Positions 1 to 8,338 of a stretch of 38,745 nt of DNA are shown in pieces (the first letter of the stretch is position 1; every line of letters begins with the position of its first letter). The position numbers and the translations under genes were made by a program. The notes beneath the pieces were generated by a model. That model worked only from the letters and a program-made list of their open reading frames with translations. It searched no databases and was not told the DNA's origin. Source of the DNA: an uncultured Ectothiorhodospiraceae bacterium (GTDB taxonomy: Bacteria; Pseudomonadota; Gammaproteobacteria; Nitrococcales; Halorhodospiraceae); contig CAJXKI010000003.1 of NCBI GenBank assembly GCA_913055765.1, positions 1 through 38,745 on the forward strand, given 5' to 3'.

Positions 1-432
1 TTCACCGGCATCCCGGACTTCGCCCCGGAGCTGTTCCGCCGGGTCGTGCTGCGCGACCCGATGCGCATGAAGGCCCTGCAGAAGGGGCTCGAGCAGCTCT
101 GCGAGGAGGGCGCCACGCAGCTCTTCCGCCCCCTGCTGGGCGGCAACTGGATCGTCGGCGCCGTCGGCAACCTGCAGTTCGACGTGACCGCCTACCGGCT
201 GCGCCAGGAGTACGGGGTCGAGTGCACCTTCGAGGGGGTGCAGGTCTACACCGCGCGCTGGGTCAGCGCCGACGATCCGAAGACGATGGAGCGCTTCCGG
301 GAGCGTAACGAGTCCGCCCTGGCGTACGACGGGACCGGGGCGCTGGCCTACCTGGCGCCGACACGGGCCAACCTTGAGCTGACCCAGGAGCGCTGGCCGG
401 ACGTACACTTCTTCGCCACCCGGGACCGCTAG
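1..432 (+). CDS. prfC: Peptide chain release factor 3, C-terminal part (partial)
   Basis: The reading frame is open from base 1, so the gene starts outside the window; 143 residues remain. RF3 is a translational GTPase that recycles RF1/RF2 from the ribosome after termination. The visible part is the C-terminal RF3 domain: [14 protein letters not shown] at the start, then [23 protein letters not shown], with [21 protein letters not shown] following, all characteristic of RF3 and not of EF-G. The GTPase domain is not visible. The gene ends 7 bp before the convergent end of the TraB-like gene, with no terminator hairpin evident between them. Identification is firm. Confidence 0.96.
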   Translation, partial: FTGIPDFAPELFRRVVLRDPMRMKALQKGLEQLCEEGATQLFRPLLGGNWIVGAVGNLQFDVTAYRLRQEYGVECTFEGVQVYTARWVSADDPKTMERFRERNESALAYDGTGALAYLAPTRANLELTQERWPDVHFFATRDR

Positions 433-439
433 CGCGGTC

Positions 440-1642
440 TCAGGCGGTGAGGAGCCGCTCGAGGATCCGCGCCCCCGCCAGGTAGGTGCCGAGCGCCGAG
501 CCGAGGGAGGCGAAGAGGAATACCAGCAGCGTGCGCGCCACGCGGTTGGTCCACCAGCCCTGCCAGCGCACGATGTGCTGGCGCAGCTCGCGGAAGTCGC
601 CTACCCGCGGCCGGCGCACCGTCAGCTCGATGGCCGCGGCGACGAATCCGGCGCCGATGGTGGGGTTCAGCGAGGTCAGGGGAGCGGCGAGGAAGGCGCC
701 TGCCACGGTCACCGGATGCCCGTAGGCGAGGGCAGTGCCTACCGCCGAGAGCCCCCCGTTGACCAGGAACCAGGTCCCGATCAGGCTCCAGCCGAGCTCC
801 GGGCTTCGGCTAAAGCCGATGGCGAAGCCGGACAGGATCACGGCGGCTACCAGGTAGGCCAGGTACCTCGGCCAGCGGGCCGGCGGCGGCATGCGATCCA
901 GCGCCTCGCGCTCCGCGGCCGCGCCTGCCGGCGGGTTGCGGAGGTGATCGGCGACCCCCGCCAGGTGCCCGGCGCCGAGGACCACCAGGACCCGGCGGTG
1001 GCGCCCGGCGCTGGCCTCCAGCAGCCGGGCGGCCATGTAGCGGTCGCGCTCGGTGATCAGGGGGTGGTAGAGGGCGCGGCTGCTCTGCGCCAGCTCGCGG
1101 AAGGTCGACTCCAGCAGGTCGCCCTGCTTGAGGCGCTCCACCTCCTCGCTGCTGACCCGCTGCGAGGAGGCGAGGCTGCCGACGAGGCCCGCGAGGAGGC
1201 CGAGGCGCTGCCACCACGGCACGTTGCGGTAGAGCCGGCGCATGGTCACGCCCACCTCGCGGTCGGCCAGGATCAGCTCCACGCCGTGGCTGTCGGCCTC
1301 CGCCGCCGCGGCCTTCATCTCGGCGCCGGGCTCCACGCCGAGCTGCTCCGCCAGCCGCTGCTGGTAGGCGCCCAGGGCCAGGCTCGCCATCACCAGGCCG
1401 CCGCGGCCGGCGCGCAGGACCTGGAGCAGGTCCATCCGCTCGAGGTAGTCCGGCTCCCGGAAGGCCCGCATGCGGCTCTCGCAGAGCTCGACGGCTACCG
1501 CATCGTAGCCGCCGTGGCGGATCTCCTCGGTGACCTCATCGGTGCTCGCCTGGGAGATATGGGCTGTGCCGAGGAGGACGAACTCCGTACCGTCGACGGT
1601 GACGTGCTGGCGCGGACCGGCTGGCTTGTGCTCTGGCATCAT
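440..1642 (-). CDS. TraB/PrgY family membrane protein
   Basis: Protein of 400 residues. The N-terminal half carries TraB/PrgY family signatures: LLGTAHISQAST near residue 24, AVELCESRM near residue 50, and ILADREVGVTMRR near residue 125. The C-terminal third (about 265-395) is hydrophobic with several membrane helices, including a stretch rich in Gly/Ala/Pro with a LTSLNPTIGAG motif. TraB-like proteins are best known from enterococcal pheromone shutdown (PrgY/TraB); the same fold is shared with GumN/Tiki-type putative metalloproteases, and the bacterial chromosomal role is unclear. Two adjacent ATG codons are possible starts, with GGGAAG upstream. It is divergent from mtfA with 68 bp between them. 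The family call is good; the function is not established. Confidence 0.85.
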   Translation of the reverse strand: MMPEHKPAGPRQHVTVDGTEFVLLGTAHISQASTDEVTEEIRHGGYDAVAVELCESRMRAFREPDYLERMDLLQVLRAGRGGLVMASLALGAYQQRLAEQLGVEPGAEMKAAAAEADSHGVELILADREVGVTMRRLYRNVPWWQRLGLLAGLVGSLASSQRVSSEEVERLKQGDLLESTFRELAQSSRALYHPLITERDRYMAARLLEASAGRHRRVLVVLGAGHLAGVADHLRNPPAGAAAEREALDRMPPPARWPRYLAYLVAAVILSGFAIGFSRSPELGWSLIGTWFLVNGGLSAVGTALAYGHPVTVAGAFLAAPLTSLNPTIGAGFVAAAIELTVRRPRVGDFRELRQHIVRWQGWWTNRVARTLLVFLFASLGSALGTYLAGARILERLLTA

Positions 1643-1710
1643 TGGCTTCCCGTGGATAAGGCCTAGGATTATGACGCAGGCGAACCCGCGACCCCAAGGA
1701 GCGCACCGCC

Positions 1711-2460
1711 GTGGGCCTTCTGCGTGACTGGCGCCGGCGCCGTGCAGCCCGCCGCCGGCTCTCGCCGTCGGCGTGGGCCCGGGGTGAGGCCGTGCTCCCC
1801 GGGCTGCGGCGCCTGGACCCGGCGGCTCGACGGCGGCTGGAGGCGACCGCTGCCGCCTTCGCCGCAGAGAAGCGCTTCGAGGGCGTCGCCGACGTCCAGG
1901 CGGACCAGGCGGCGATCGATACGGTCGCCCTGCAGGCGGCCGTGCCGGTGCTCGAGCTCGGCCTCGACTGGTACGCGCCGTGGACGACGGTGATCCTGTA
2001 CCCGGCCGGCTTCGTGGCCACGCACGAGTACGAGGATGACGACGGCGTCGTCCACGTGGCGCGCGGGCCGTTGATCGGGGAGGCGTGGCTGAGGGGCCCG
2101 CTGGTGCTGTCCCTGGAGGACGCCCTGGCGCCGGCGGCGGGGACGAGCGTGGTCATCCACGAGTGCGCGCACAAGATCGACATGCGCCAGGGCGACAGCA
2201 ACGGCCTGCCGCCCTTGCCCCGGTCCATGCCCGTCGAGGCGTGGTCCGAGGCCTTCGGGCGCGCCTACGCGGATCTCAGGCGCCGTACGGACGACGGCAT
2301 GCAGGACGGCGACCCCGGGGGGCCGCTGGACGCCTACGCCGCGCAGGACCCGGCCGAGTTCTTCGCCGTGGCCACGGAGGCCTTCTTCGCCGCGCCGCTG
2401 CGCCTGCGCCGGGGCTACCCCGAGGTCTACCGCCAGCTAGAGCAGTTCTACGGCTGGTAG
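1711..2460 (+). CDS. mtfA: MtfA-type zinc peptidase (M90 family)
   Basis: Protein of 249 residues beginning at a GTG preceded by AAGGAG. It contains the MtfA zinc site HECAHKID (residues 150-157, HEXXH), and farther on the acidic segment DPAEFFAVATEAFF that completes the metal site in this family. In Escherichia coli, MtfA binds and inactivates the repressor Mlc (DgsA), so influencing glucose PTS expression, and has peptidase activity. No Mlc or PTS gene lies nearby, so the partner here is unknown. The E. coli site reads HEFAH; the middle residue here is Cys. Its last 13 bases overlap the 3' end of the convergent prpE gene. Confidence 0.9.
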   Translation: MGLLRDWRRRRAARRRLSPSAWARGEAVLPGLRRLDPAARRRLEATAAAFAAEKRFEGVADVQADQAAIDTVALQAAVPVLELGLDWYAPWTTVILYPAGFVATHEYEDDDGVVHVARGPLIGEAWLRGPLVLSLEDALAPAAGTSVVIHECAHKIDMRQGDSNGLPPLPRSMPVEAWSEAFGRAYADLRRRTDDGMQDGDPGGPLDAYAAQDPAEFFAVATEAFFAAPLRLRRGYPEVYRQLEQFYGW

Positions 2461-4349
2461 CGCAGCCCGTACGCCTGCATCGCCTTGTCGATCTCGTCGA
2501 GGCTCGTCGGGTCGTCGATGGTGGAGGGGGTGGCCAGCTGCTCCCGCGCCTGCCCGGCGAGCGTCCGGATGCTCTTGCGCAGGATCTTCCCGGAGCGCGT
2601 CTTGGGCAGCTTGTCGACCACCGCCACCCGGCGCAGAGCGGCGATGGCGCCGATCTCGTTGCGGATCATCTGCGCCAGCTCCTCCTCGATGTGCTCCGCT
2701 GAGGGCTCGACCCCGTCCTTGAGGACTACAAAGGCGGCCGGCAACTCGCCCTTGTACTCGTCCTGGATGCCCACCACGGCGCACTCCGCCACCGCCGAGT
2801 GGTGGCCGATGACCTCCTCCATCTCGCCGGTGGACAGCCGGTGGCCGGCGACGTTGATGACGTCGTCCACCCGGCCCATCACGAAGACGTAGCCGTCCTC
2901 ATCGATATAGCCTGCGTCTGAGGTGTCGTAGTAGCCCGGGAAGCGCTCCAGGTACGATTGCCGGAAGCGCGCCTCATCTTGCCAGAGCGTCGTCAGGCAG
3001 CCCGGGGGTAGGGGCAGCCGGATGGCGAGGTTGCCCTGCTCACCGGCGGGCAGCTCGCGCCCGCTGTCGTCGAGGATCCGGATGTCGTAGCCGGCGACCG
3101 GGTAGGTGGCCGAGCCGCTCTTGACCGGCATCGGCTCGATGCCCATGGGGTTGGCGACGATAGGCCAGCCGGTCTCGGTCTGCCACCAGTGGTCGATGAC
3201 CGGGCGCTGCAGCGTCTCGGCGAGCCACTCGTAGGTAGGCGGATCGAGGCGCTCGCCGGCGACGAAGACGTTCTCCAGGCAGGAGAGGTCGTAGCCGCTC
3301 AGCAGCCGCGCCTCCGGATCCTCCTTCTTGACCGCGCGGAAGGCCGTCGGCGCGGTGAAGAAGGCCTTGACGCGGTAGTCGGAGATGACTCGCCAGAAGG
3401 CCCCGGCGTCCGGGGTCCGGACCGGCTTACCCTCGTAGACGACGGTGGTGCAGCCACGGAGCAGCGGCCCGTAGACGATGTAGGAGTGGCCCACGATCCA
3501 CCCGATATCCGAGGCGGTCCAGAAGACCTCGCCGGGGTGCATGTCGTAGATGGCGCCCATGTTCCAGTTCAGCGCCACCGCATAGCCGCCGCTGTCGCGC
3601 ACCACGCCCTTGGGCTTGCCGGTGGTGCCGGAGGTGTAGAGGATATAGAGTGGATCGGTGGCATCCACCGGCACCGGTCCCGCGGGCGCCGCCTGGGCGA
3701 TCTGCTCGTACCAGTCGATATCGCGCCCCGAGGTCCACGAGATCGACGCCTGGGGGCGGGGCACATAGATGACGCGTCCTGGGGCGTGGTCCGCGCGCTG
3801 GAGTGCCTCATCGATGAGCGGCTGGTACGGGATGACGCGGTTGAACTCGATCCCGCAGGCCGCCGAGATGACCACCTTCGGCCGGGCATCGTCGATACGG
3901 ACGGCCAGCTCGTGGGCGGCGAAGCCCCCGAAGACCACGGAATGGATGGCCCCGAGGCGGGCGCAGGCGAGCATGGCGATCACCGCCTCCGGGATCATGG
4001 GCATGTAGATTACCACCCGGTCGCCGTGGGCCACCCCCTGCTCGCGCAACATGCCTGCGGCGTAGGCCACCGCGTCGCGCAGCTCGCGGTAGGTATAGGC
4101 CGAGCGTTCGCCGGTGACGGGGGAGTCGTACAGCAGGGCGTGCTGCTCCCCGCGGCCGGCGTCGACGTGGGCGTCGAGGGCGAGGTGGGCGATGTTGAGC
4201 CGGCCGCCGCGGTACCAGCGCTGGTGTCCCTCCTCATCCTGGCTCAGGGCCTGCTGGGGCGGCTCCATCCAGGCCAGGCCCTGGGCCTGCTCCATCCAGA
4301 AGCCTTCCGGGTCGCGGAGGGAGGCCTCGTAGATCTCACGGTAGCGCAT
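2448..4349 (-). CDS. prpE: Propionyl-CoA synthetase (acyl-CoA synthetase, PrpE/ACSS3 type)
   Basis: AMP-forming acyl-CoA ligase of 633 residues that activates propionate (and probably acetate) with ATP and CoA. Visible motifs are the P-loop-like ILYTSGTTGKPKG, the DHWWQTETGWPI motif, the adenylate-binding YDTSDAGYIDEDGYVFVMGR, and the C-terminal KTRSGKILRK whose last conserved lysine is the usual acetylation target. QTETGWP and the N-terminal MRYREIYEASLRDPEGFW are typical of PrpE rather than of Acs; length matches E. coli PrpE (628). The frame is open 29 codons farther upstream, but the ATG at 4349 has a strong GGAGGA 5-9 bases upstream and matches the family start. No prpBCD genes are nearby, so it may serve propionate or acetate assimilation on its own. 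Confidence 0.92.
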   Translation of the reverse strand: MRYREIYEASLRDPEGFWMEQAQGLAWMEPPQQALSQDEEGHQRWYRGGRLNIAHLALDAHVDAGRGEQHALLYDSPVTGERSAYTYRELRDAVAYAAGMLREQGVAHGDRVVIYMPMIPEAVIAMLACARLGAIHSVVFGGFAAHELAVRIDDARPKVVISAACGIEFNRVIPYQPLIDEALQRADHAPGRVIYVPRPQASISWTSGRDIDWYEQIAQAAPAGPVPVDATDPLYILYTSGTTGKPKGVVRDSGGYAVALNWNMGAIYDMHPGEVFWTASDIGWIVGHSYIVYGPLLRGCTTVVYEGKPVRTPDAGAFWRVISDYRVKAFFTAPTAFRAVKKEDPEARLLSGYDLSCLENVFVAGERLDPPTYEWLAETLQRPVIDHWWQTETGWPIVANPMGIEPMPVKSGSATYPVAGYDIRILDDSGRELPAGEQGNLAIRLPLPPGCLTTLWQDEARFRQSYLERFPGYYDTSDAGYIDEDGYVFVMGRVDDVINVAGHRLSTGEMEEVIGHHSAVAECAVVGIQDEYKGELPAAFVVLKDGVEPSAEHIEEELAQMIRNEIGAIAALRRVAVVDKLPKTRSGKILRKSIRTLAGQAREQLATPSTIDDPTSLDEIDKAMQAYGLRYQP

Positions 4350-4483
4350 GGGTTCTCCTCCATCTGTCGCCGCGCCCCGGCGTCGCTGGGTTGTCGTCGG
4401 TATAGGCGGCGGGCTTGTGTGCCGGGGCAGGTCCAATCTAACCCCCAGGCGGGGTGCCGGGAAGGGGTGTATTGCTGCACAAG

Positions 4484-5113
4484 TTATTGATTTTCTGGGT
4501 TAATAAAGGCGTGCGGCGTGACGCCCATGCGCTCAATCATGCCCCGGGCGCAGCGGATCAGGAAGGCCGCGACCTGCCGGTGGTCATCCAGGTCAAGGCA
4601 GGGCAGCCGGTCCGGCACCGTAGCGGGATCGTCCGTGGCCACCGCCAGGACGGCGGGATCGGCACGATAGTCGGCAGGCCGGCTGCGCACGCTATCGACC
4701 ACCAGCTTGCCTGCGCCGCTGTGGCGGAACCCCTCGGCGAGGACGATGTCCGTGCGCGCCCAGTCGAGCGCTCGCAGGCGCTCGCTGAGCAGGTCGTCGC
4801 GCTCCTCAGTCGGCGTCTCCGACAGCAGGGCCCAGCGCTGCGCGGAGACGATCAGCACCTGCTCGGCGCCGGCCTCCCGGACCCGGTAGCTGTCCTTGCC
4901 CGGCCGGTCCAGGTCGAAGCCGTGGTGCGCGTGCTTGACGACAGCCGGGCGCCAGCCGCTGCGGCGCAGCTGCTCGACAGCGCCGCTGATCAGGGTCGTC
5001 TTGCCCGCGCCGGATAGGCCGGTGACGGCGATGACCGGGCCCGGAGGGCCGATGGCGGCGGCCCGGTCCAGGGCCGCCGCCGGGGGGAGGGCCTCGGGAT
5101 CAGGGGTGTGCAC
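4484..5113 (-). CDS. mobB: Molybdopterin-guanine dinucleotide biosynthesis adaptor MobB
   Basis: Protein of 209 residues with a Walker A motif GLSGAGKTT (about 32-40), then the MobB signature VVKHAHHGFDLDRPGKDSYR and later DIVLAEGFRHS. MobB is a GTP-binding helper of MobA in forming the guanine dinucleotide form of the molybdenum cofactor; it is not essential in E. coli. The start is a GTG with AAGGAGG six bases upstream. No mobA or other moa/moe gene is seen. It has about 30 extra Pro/Ala-rich residues before the P-loop. It is read in the same direction as prpE but 134 bp apart, so co-transcription is uncertain. Confidence 0.93.
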   Translation of the reverse strand: MHTPDPEALPPAAALDRAAAIGPPGPVIAVTGLSGAGKTTLISGAVEQLRRSGWRPAVVKHAHHGFDLDRPGKDSYRVREAGAEQVLIVSAQRWALLSETPTEERDDLLSERLRALDWARTDIVLAEGFRHSGAGKLVVDSVRSRPADYRADPAVLAVATDDPATVPDRLPCLDLDDHRQVAAFLIRCARGMIERMGVTPHAFINPENQ

Positions 5114-5206
5114 GGTCGGCCTCCTTACGCCGAGGGTTGCCCGATCCTAGAATAAGGTCACGGCTGCCCTGCAAGCGCGCCGCCCTGCAAGGAACAAGGG
5201 GAGCTG

Positions 5207-6184
5207 ATGGATACGGTCTTCCTGGACACCGGATCGCTCGACCGAGATGATCTCGACCTGCAACCGCTCCGCGAGGCCGCTGACCGGCTGACTTGCTACC
5301 CCCAGACGGATCCAGGCGACGTGGTGTCACGGCTAGAAGGGGCCGAGGCTGCCATCGTCAACAAGGTGCCCCTCACCGCGGAGACCTTGGCTGCGCTGCC
5401 CGGGCTACGGCTGATCGCCGTCGCCGCTACGGGCACCAACAACGTCGATCTCGAGGCGTCACGGGAGCAAGGTATCACGGTGACCCGCTGCCGGGGCTAC
5501 GGGACGGCGGCGGTGGCGCAGCACGCGCTCACCCTCATCCTCAACCACTTCACCCGCATCCCGGCGTCAGCCGGCCGTGTCCGTGCCGGCGACTGGTTGC
5601 GGAGCCCGCACTTTTGCCTGATCGATCCGGCTACGCGGGAGCTGGCCGGCAAGCGGCTCGGCATCGTCGGCTACGGCACCCTGGGCCAGCGCCTGGCGCA
5701 GCTCGGCGAGGCGCTGGGGATGGAGGTACGGATCGCCGAGCGCCCCGGTGCGAGCACGACCCGCCCCGGACGCTGGGCCTTCGAGGCGCTCCTGGGGGAG
5801 GTGGAGGTGCTGAGCCTGCACTGCCCGCTGACCGAGCGGACGCAGGGGATGATCGACCGTGAGGCCCTGCGGGCGATGCGCAGCGATGCGCTGCTGGTCA
5901 ACACGGCGCGCGGCGGCCTCATCGATGAGCCGGCGCTGGCTGAGGCGCTGCGTGAGGGGGCGATCACAGGGGCGGCGCTGGACGTGCTGGGCCAGGAGCC
6001 CCCGCCGCCGGAGCACCCCCTGCTGGCCGAGGACTTGCCCAATTGCACGGTCACCCCGCACAGCGCCTGGACAGCCGTGGAGGCGCGGCAGCGGATCGTG
6101 CATCAGCTCAGCGAGGCCCTGGCGGCCTCAGCGGCCGGGCGCAAGCCGCCCGAGTGCATCGTCGCGCCCGATGATCTAGAGTGA
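5207..6184 (+). CDS. D-2-hydroxyacid dehydrogenase (glycerate dehydrogenase-like)
   Basis: NAD(P)-dependent D-2-hydroxyacid dehydrogenase of 325 residues. The Rossmann motif GIVGYGTLGQ lies near residue 152. The catalytic set is visible: Arg in VNTARGGLIDE, Glu in LGQEPPPPEHPLL, and His in VTPHSAW. The substrate-domain motif ATGTNNVD (near 72) resembles hydroxypyruvate/glycerate dehydrogenases (HprA group), but substrate cannot be fixed from sequence. The ATG at 5207 has GGGGAG just upstream. It is divergent from mobB across 93 bp and is followed by an SDR gene 62 bp downstream, probably in the same transcript. Confidence 0.88.
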   Translation: MDTVFLDTGSLDRDDLDLQPLREAADRLTCYPQTDPGDVVSRLEGAEAAIVNKVPLTAETLAALPGLRLIAVAATGTNNVDLEASREQGITVTRCRGYGTAAVAQHALTLILNHFTRIPASAGRVRAGDWLRSPHFCLIDPATRELAGKRLGIVGYGTLGQRLAQLGEALGMEVRIAERPGASTTRPGRWAFEALLGEVEVLSLHCPLTERTQGMIDREALRAMRSDALLVNTARGGLIDEPALAEALREGAITGAALDVLGQEPPPPEHPLLAEDLPNCTVTPHSAWTAVEARQRIVHQLSEALAASAAGRKPPECIVAPDDLE

Positions 6185-6246
6185 GCGCCTCGTGTGAGGC
6201 GTATCCGGCTGGTATCTGTGCATATAACTCGGGAGGAATGGCTCTG

Positions 6247-7023
6247 ATGAGTTGGCAGGGAGACGAGCTCGCCGTGGTAACCGGCGGCAGTAGCGGGCTC
6301 GGCCGAGCGCTGGCGCGGGAGCTGGCCAGCATCGGGCTCCAGGTGCTGGCCGTGGGCCGGCGCGCCGATGCCCTGGCGGAGACGGCCGCGCCGAACGCCG
6401 AGCGGATCCAGGCCGTCACCGCCGACGTCGGGGACCCCGAGGGGCGGGCGCGTGTCGTGGAGGCGGCACGGGGCAGCCCGGTGCGGACGGTCATCCACAA
6501 CGCCGGGGTCCTGGAGCCGGTGGGGCCGCTGCGCGACGTCGACGTCGCCACCTGGCGCCACGCCATGGCCGTCAACCTGGAGGCGCCGGTCTTCTTGACC
6601 CAAGGGCTGCTGCCGCTCATGGCGGCAGGCAGCCGGGTGCTGCACATCTCCTCGGGGGCGGCGCATCAGCCATCCCAGGGGTGGGGCGCCTACTGCGCCA
6701 GCAAGGCGGCGCTGTACATGGTCTACCAGGTCTATCGCGAGGAGCTCAGCCAGGACGGGGTGCTCGTCGGCTCGGTACGGCCGGGGGTGGTGGATACGCC
6801 CATGCAGGCGCACATCCGCGGGCAGACGCCGGACCGGTTCCCATCGGTGGAGCGCTTCGTCAAGCTCAAGGAGAACGGTCAGCTCCACGCCCCTGAGGAC
6901 GTCGCCGACTTCATCCGGTGGGTGCTATTCCAGACCGGGGACCGGCAGTTCACCGAGCAGGAGTGGAACATCGGCGACGCCGAGCACTACCGGCGCTGGC
7001 GCGATTCACGCCGCAGAGATTGA
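6247..7023 (+). CDS. Short-chain dehydrogenase/reductase
   Basis: Classical SDR of 258 residues. The cofactor motif TGGSSGLG is near residue 13, followed by HNAGV, the catalytic Ser in ISSGAAH, and the YCASK (YxxxK) motif. Overall it resembles sepiapterin/benzil reductase-type SDRs, but the substrate is unknown. Three in-frame starts exist (6181 GTG, 6238 ATG, 6247 ATG). I chose 6247 because GGGAGGA ends ten bases before it and touches the 6238 ATG directly, and because the SDR fold begins at once after MSWQGDELAVVTGG. The gene probably belongs to a two-gene unit with the preceding dehydrogenase. Confidence 0.88.
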   Translation: MSWQGDELAVVTGGSSGLGRALARELASIGLQVLAVGRRADALAETAAPNAERIQAVTADVGDPEGRARVVEAARGSPVRTVIHNAGVLEPVGPLRDVDVATWRHAMAVNLEAPVFLTQGLLPLMAAGSRVLHISSGAAHQPSQGWGAYCASKAALYMVYQVYREELSQDGVLVGSVRPGVVDTPMQAHIRGQTPDRFPSVERFVKLKENGQLHAPEDVADFIRWVLFQTGDRQFTEQEWNIGDAEHYRRWRDSRRRD

Positions 7024-7049
7024 GTTGACTATACGAGCGGCCGCTACAC

Positions 7050-7182
7050 GGCCAGGGCGCAGCCAGGGTCGCGTCTGACCTGGCCCACCATGTGTGCACT
7101 TTGTTATTTAACATAATATATCTTCCGCGAATCACCGGCTGCGGCCGCGCTCCAGGCACCGGCCGAGCTGCCTCGTTATAAT
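7050..7182. promoter_or_regulatory. Intergenic region with inverted repeat, AT-rich patch and a TATAAT box
   Basis: Between the SDR and the aminotransferase gene. Bases 7050-7056 and 7079-7085 are inverted (GGCCAGG/CCTGGCC), and a nested imperfect hairpin (CCAGGGTC/GACCTGG) lies inside, which could end the upstream transcript, although no T-run follows directly. Bases 7098-7123 are almost pure A/T, in sharp contrast to the surroundings. A perfect TATAAT at 7177-7182 sits 34 bases before the aminotransferase ATG and is a likely -10 box, but no good -35 hexamer is found at the right distance. The promoter role is inferred. Confidence 0.35.
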
Positions 7183-7216
7183 CCCCTGCAGTCCCCAGGC
7201 AGCAAGGCCCTATCCT

Positions 7217-8338
7217 ATGCGCGACCATCCTCAGTTCCCCCAGGACGACGGGCTCGTCTACCTCAACCACGCCGGTGTCGGTGTCTGGCCACGGCACACC
7301 CGGGACGCCGTTCAGGGGTTCGCCGAGGCGTGCCTGCGGCGCGGCGCGGCGGACTATCCCGGCTGGATCGAGGTCGAGGACCGGCTGCGCCAGCGCCTGG
7401 CCCGGCTGATGGACGTTCCGGTGGCGGACCTCGCCCTGGTGCCGAACACCTCGGCAGGCCTGTCGCTCATCGCCTACGGGCTGGACTGGCAGCCGGGTGA
7501 TGAGGTCATCACCAATGACCACGAATTCCCCTCTAACCGGTGGGTCTGGGAGTCCCTGGCGCAGCGCTACGGCGTGCACGTCCGCCACGTTCGCCTGTGC
7601 GACGCGGCTACGCCGGAGGATGCGCTGATCGAGGCCATCGGCCCGCGGACGCGGCTCCTGCCGGTCAGCAGCGTGCAGTACGGCACCGGCCTGCGCATGG
7701 ACCTGGAGCGGTTGAGCGACGCCTGCCGCGAGCACGGCGTGCTCCTCGGCGTGGACGCCATCCAGACCCTCGGCGCCCTGCGGCTGTCGGTGGATGCCGA
7801 CTTCATCGTCGCCGACGGGCACAAGTGGCTGCTCGGCCCTGAGGGGCTCGGCGTCCTCTACTGCCGCCCCGAGCTGCGCCGGAGCCTGCGGCTGACCCAG
7901 TTCGGCTGGCACATGGTCGAGCACCTCGGCGAGTTCGATCGTCCGGACTGGCAGCCGGCGGACAGCGGCCGCTGCCTCGAGCCCGGCAGCCCCAACATGC
8001 TCGGCAGCCACGCCCTGGAGGCGAGCCTCGCGGTGCTCGAGGAGACCGGCATGGCGGAGGTCGAGCGGCGCGTCCTGGCCAACGCCCGCTACACCATGGA
8101 GGCCGCCCGCAGCCACGGCTGCGAGCTCGTCACCCCCCAGGAGCCGGACCGGCACGCCGGGATCGTGACCTTCCGCGTCCCAGGCGCCGACCCGGAGCGC
8201 CTCCTCGCCGCGCTGCGCGGCAGCGACGTCGCCTGCGCCGTCCGGTGTGGCGGGATCCGCTTCTCCCCCCACTTCTACACCAGCTACGAGGCCATCGACG
8301 AGGGGTGGCGGCGGCTGCGCTACTGCCTCGAGGGGTGA
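7217..8338 (+). CDS. Class V aminotransferase (cysteine desulfurase-like PLP enzyme)
   Basis: PLP-dependent fold-type I protein of 373 residues. The PLP lysine is K203 in VADGHKWLLGPEG, preceded by the Asp of LLGVDAIQTLG that contacts the pyridine nitrogen, and by the cofactor phosphate region PNTSAGLSLIAYGL. The DGHKWL context is typical of the isopenicillin epimerase/selenocysteine lyase-like branch of the class V family. A cysteine desulfurase active-site loop cannot be identified with confidence, so the reaction is unassigned. Its last 19 bases overlap the 3' end of convergent holB. Confidence 0.85.
   Translation: MRDHPQFPQDDGLVYLNHAGVGVWPRHTRDAVQGFAEACLRRGAADYPGWIEVEDRLRQRLARLMDVPVADLALVPNTSAGLSLIAYGLDWQPGDEVITNDHEFPSNRWVWESLAQRYGVHVRHVRLCDAATPEDALIEAIGPRTRLLPVSSVQYGTGLRMDLERLSDACREHGVLLGVDAIQTLGALRLSVDADFIVADGHKWLLGPEGLGVLYCRPELRRSLRLTQFGWHMVEHLGEFDRPDWQPADSGRCLEPGSPNMLGSHALEASLAVLEETGMAEVERRVLANARYTMEAARSHGCELVTPQEPDRHAGIVTFRVPGADPERLLAALRGSDVACAVRCGGIRFSPHFYTSYEAIDEGWRRLRYCLEG

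Noticed and set aside
575-1666. Long plus-strand open frame opposite the TraB-like gene
   Set aside because: It is the antisense of a well-supported family protein, has skewed Gln/Gly/Ala/Val/His composition and no domain features; such shadows are expected at this GC content.
3189-4490. Plus-strand frame of 433 codons opposite prpE
   Set aside because: Antisense shadow of a clear acyl-CoA synthetase; composition rich in His, Asp, Gly and Val without motifs.
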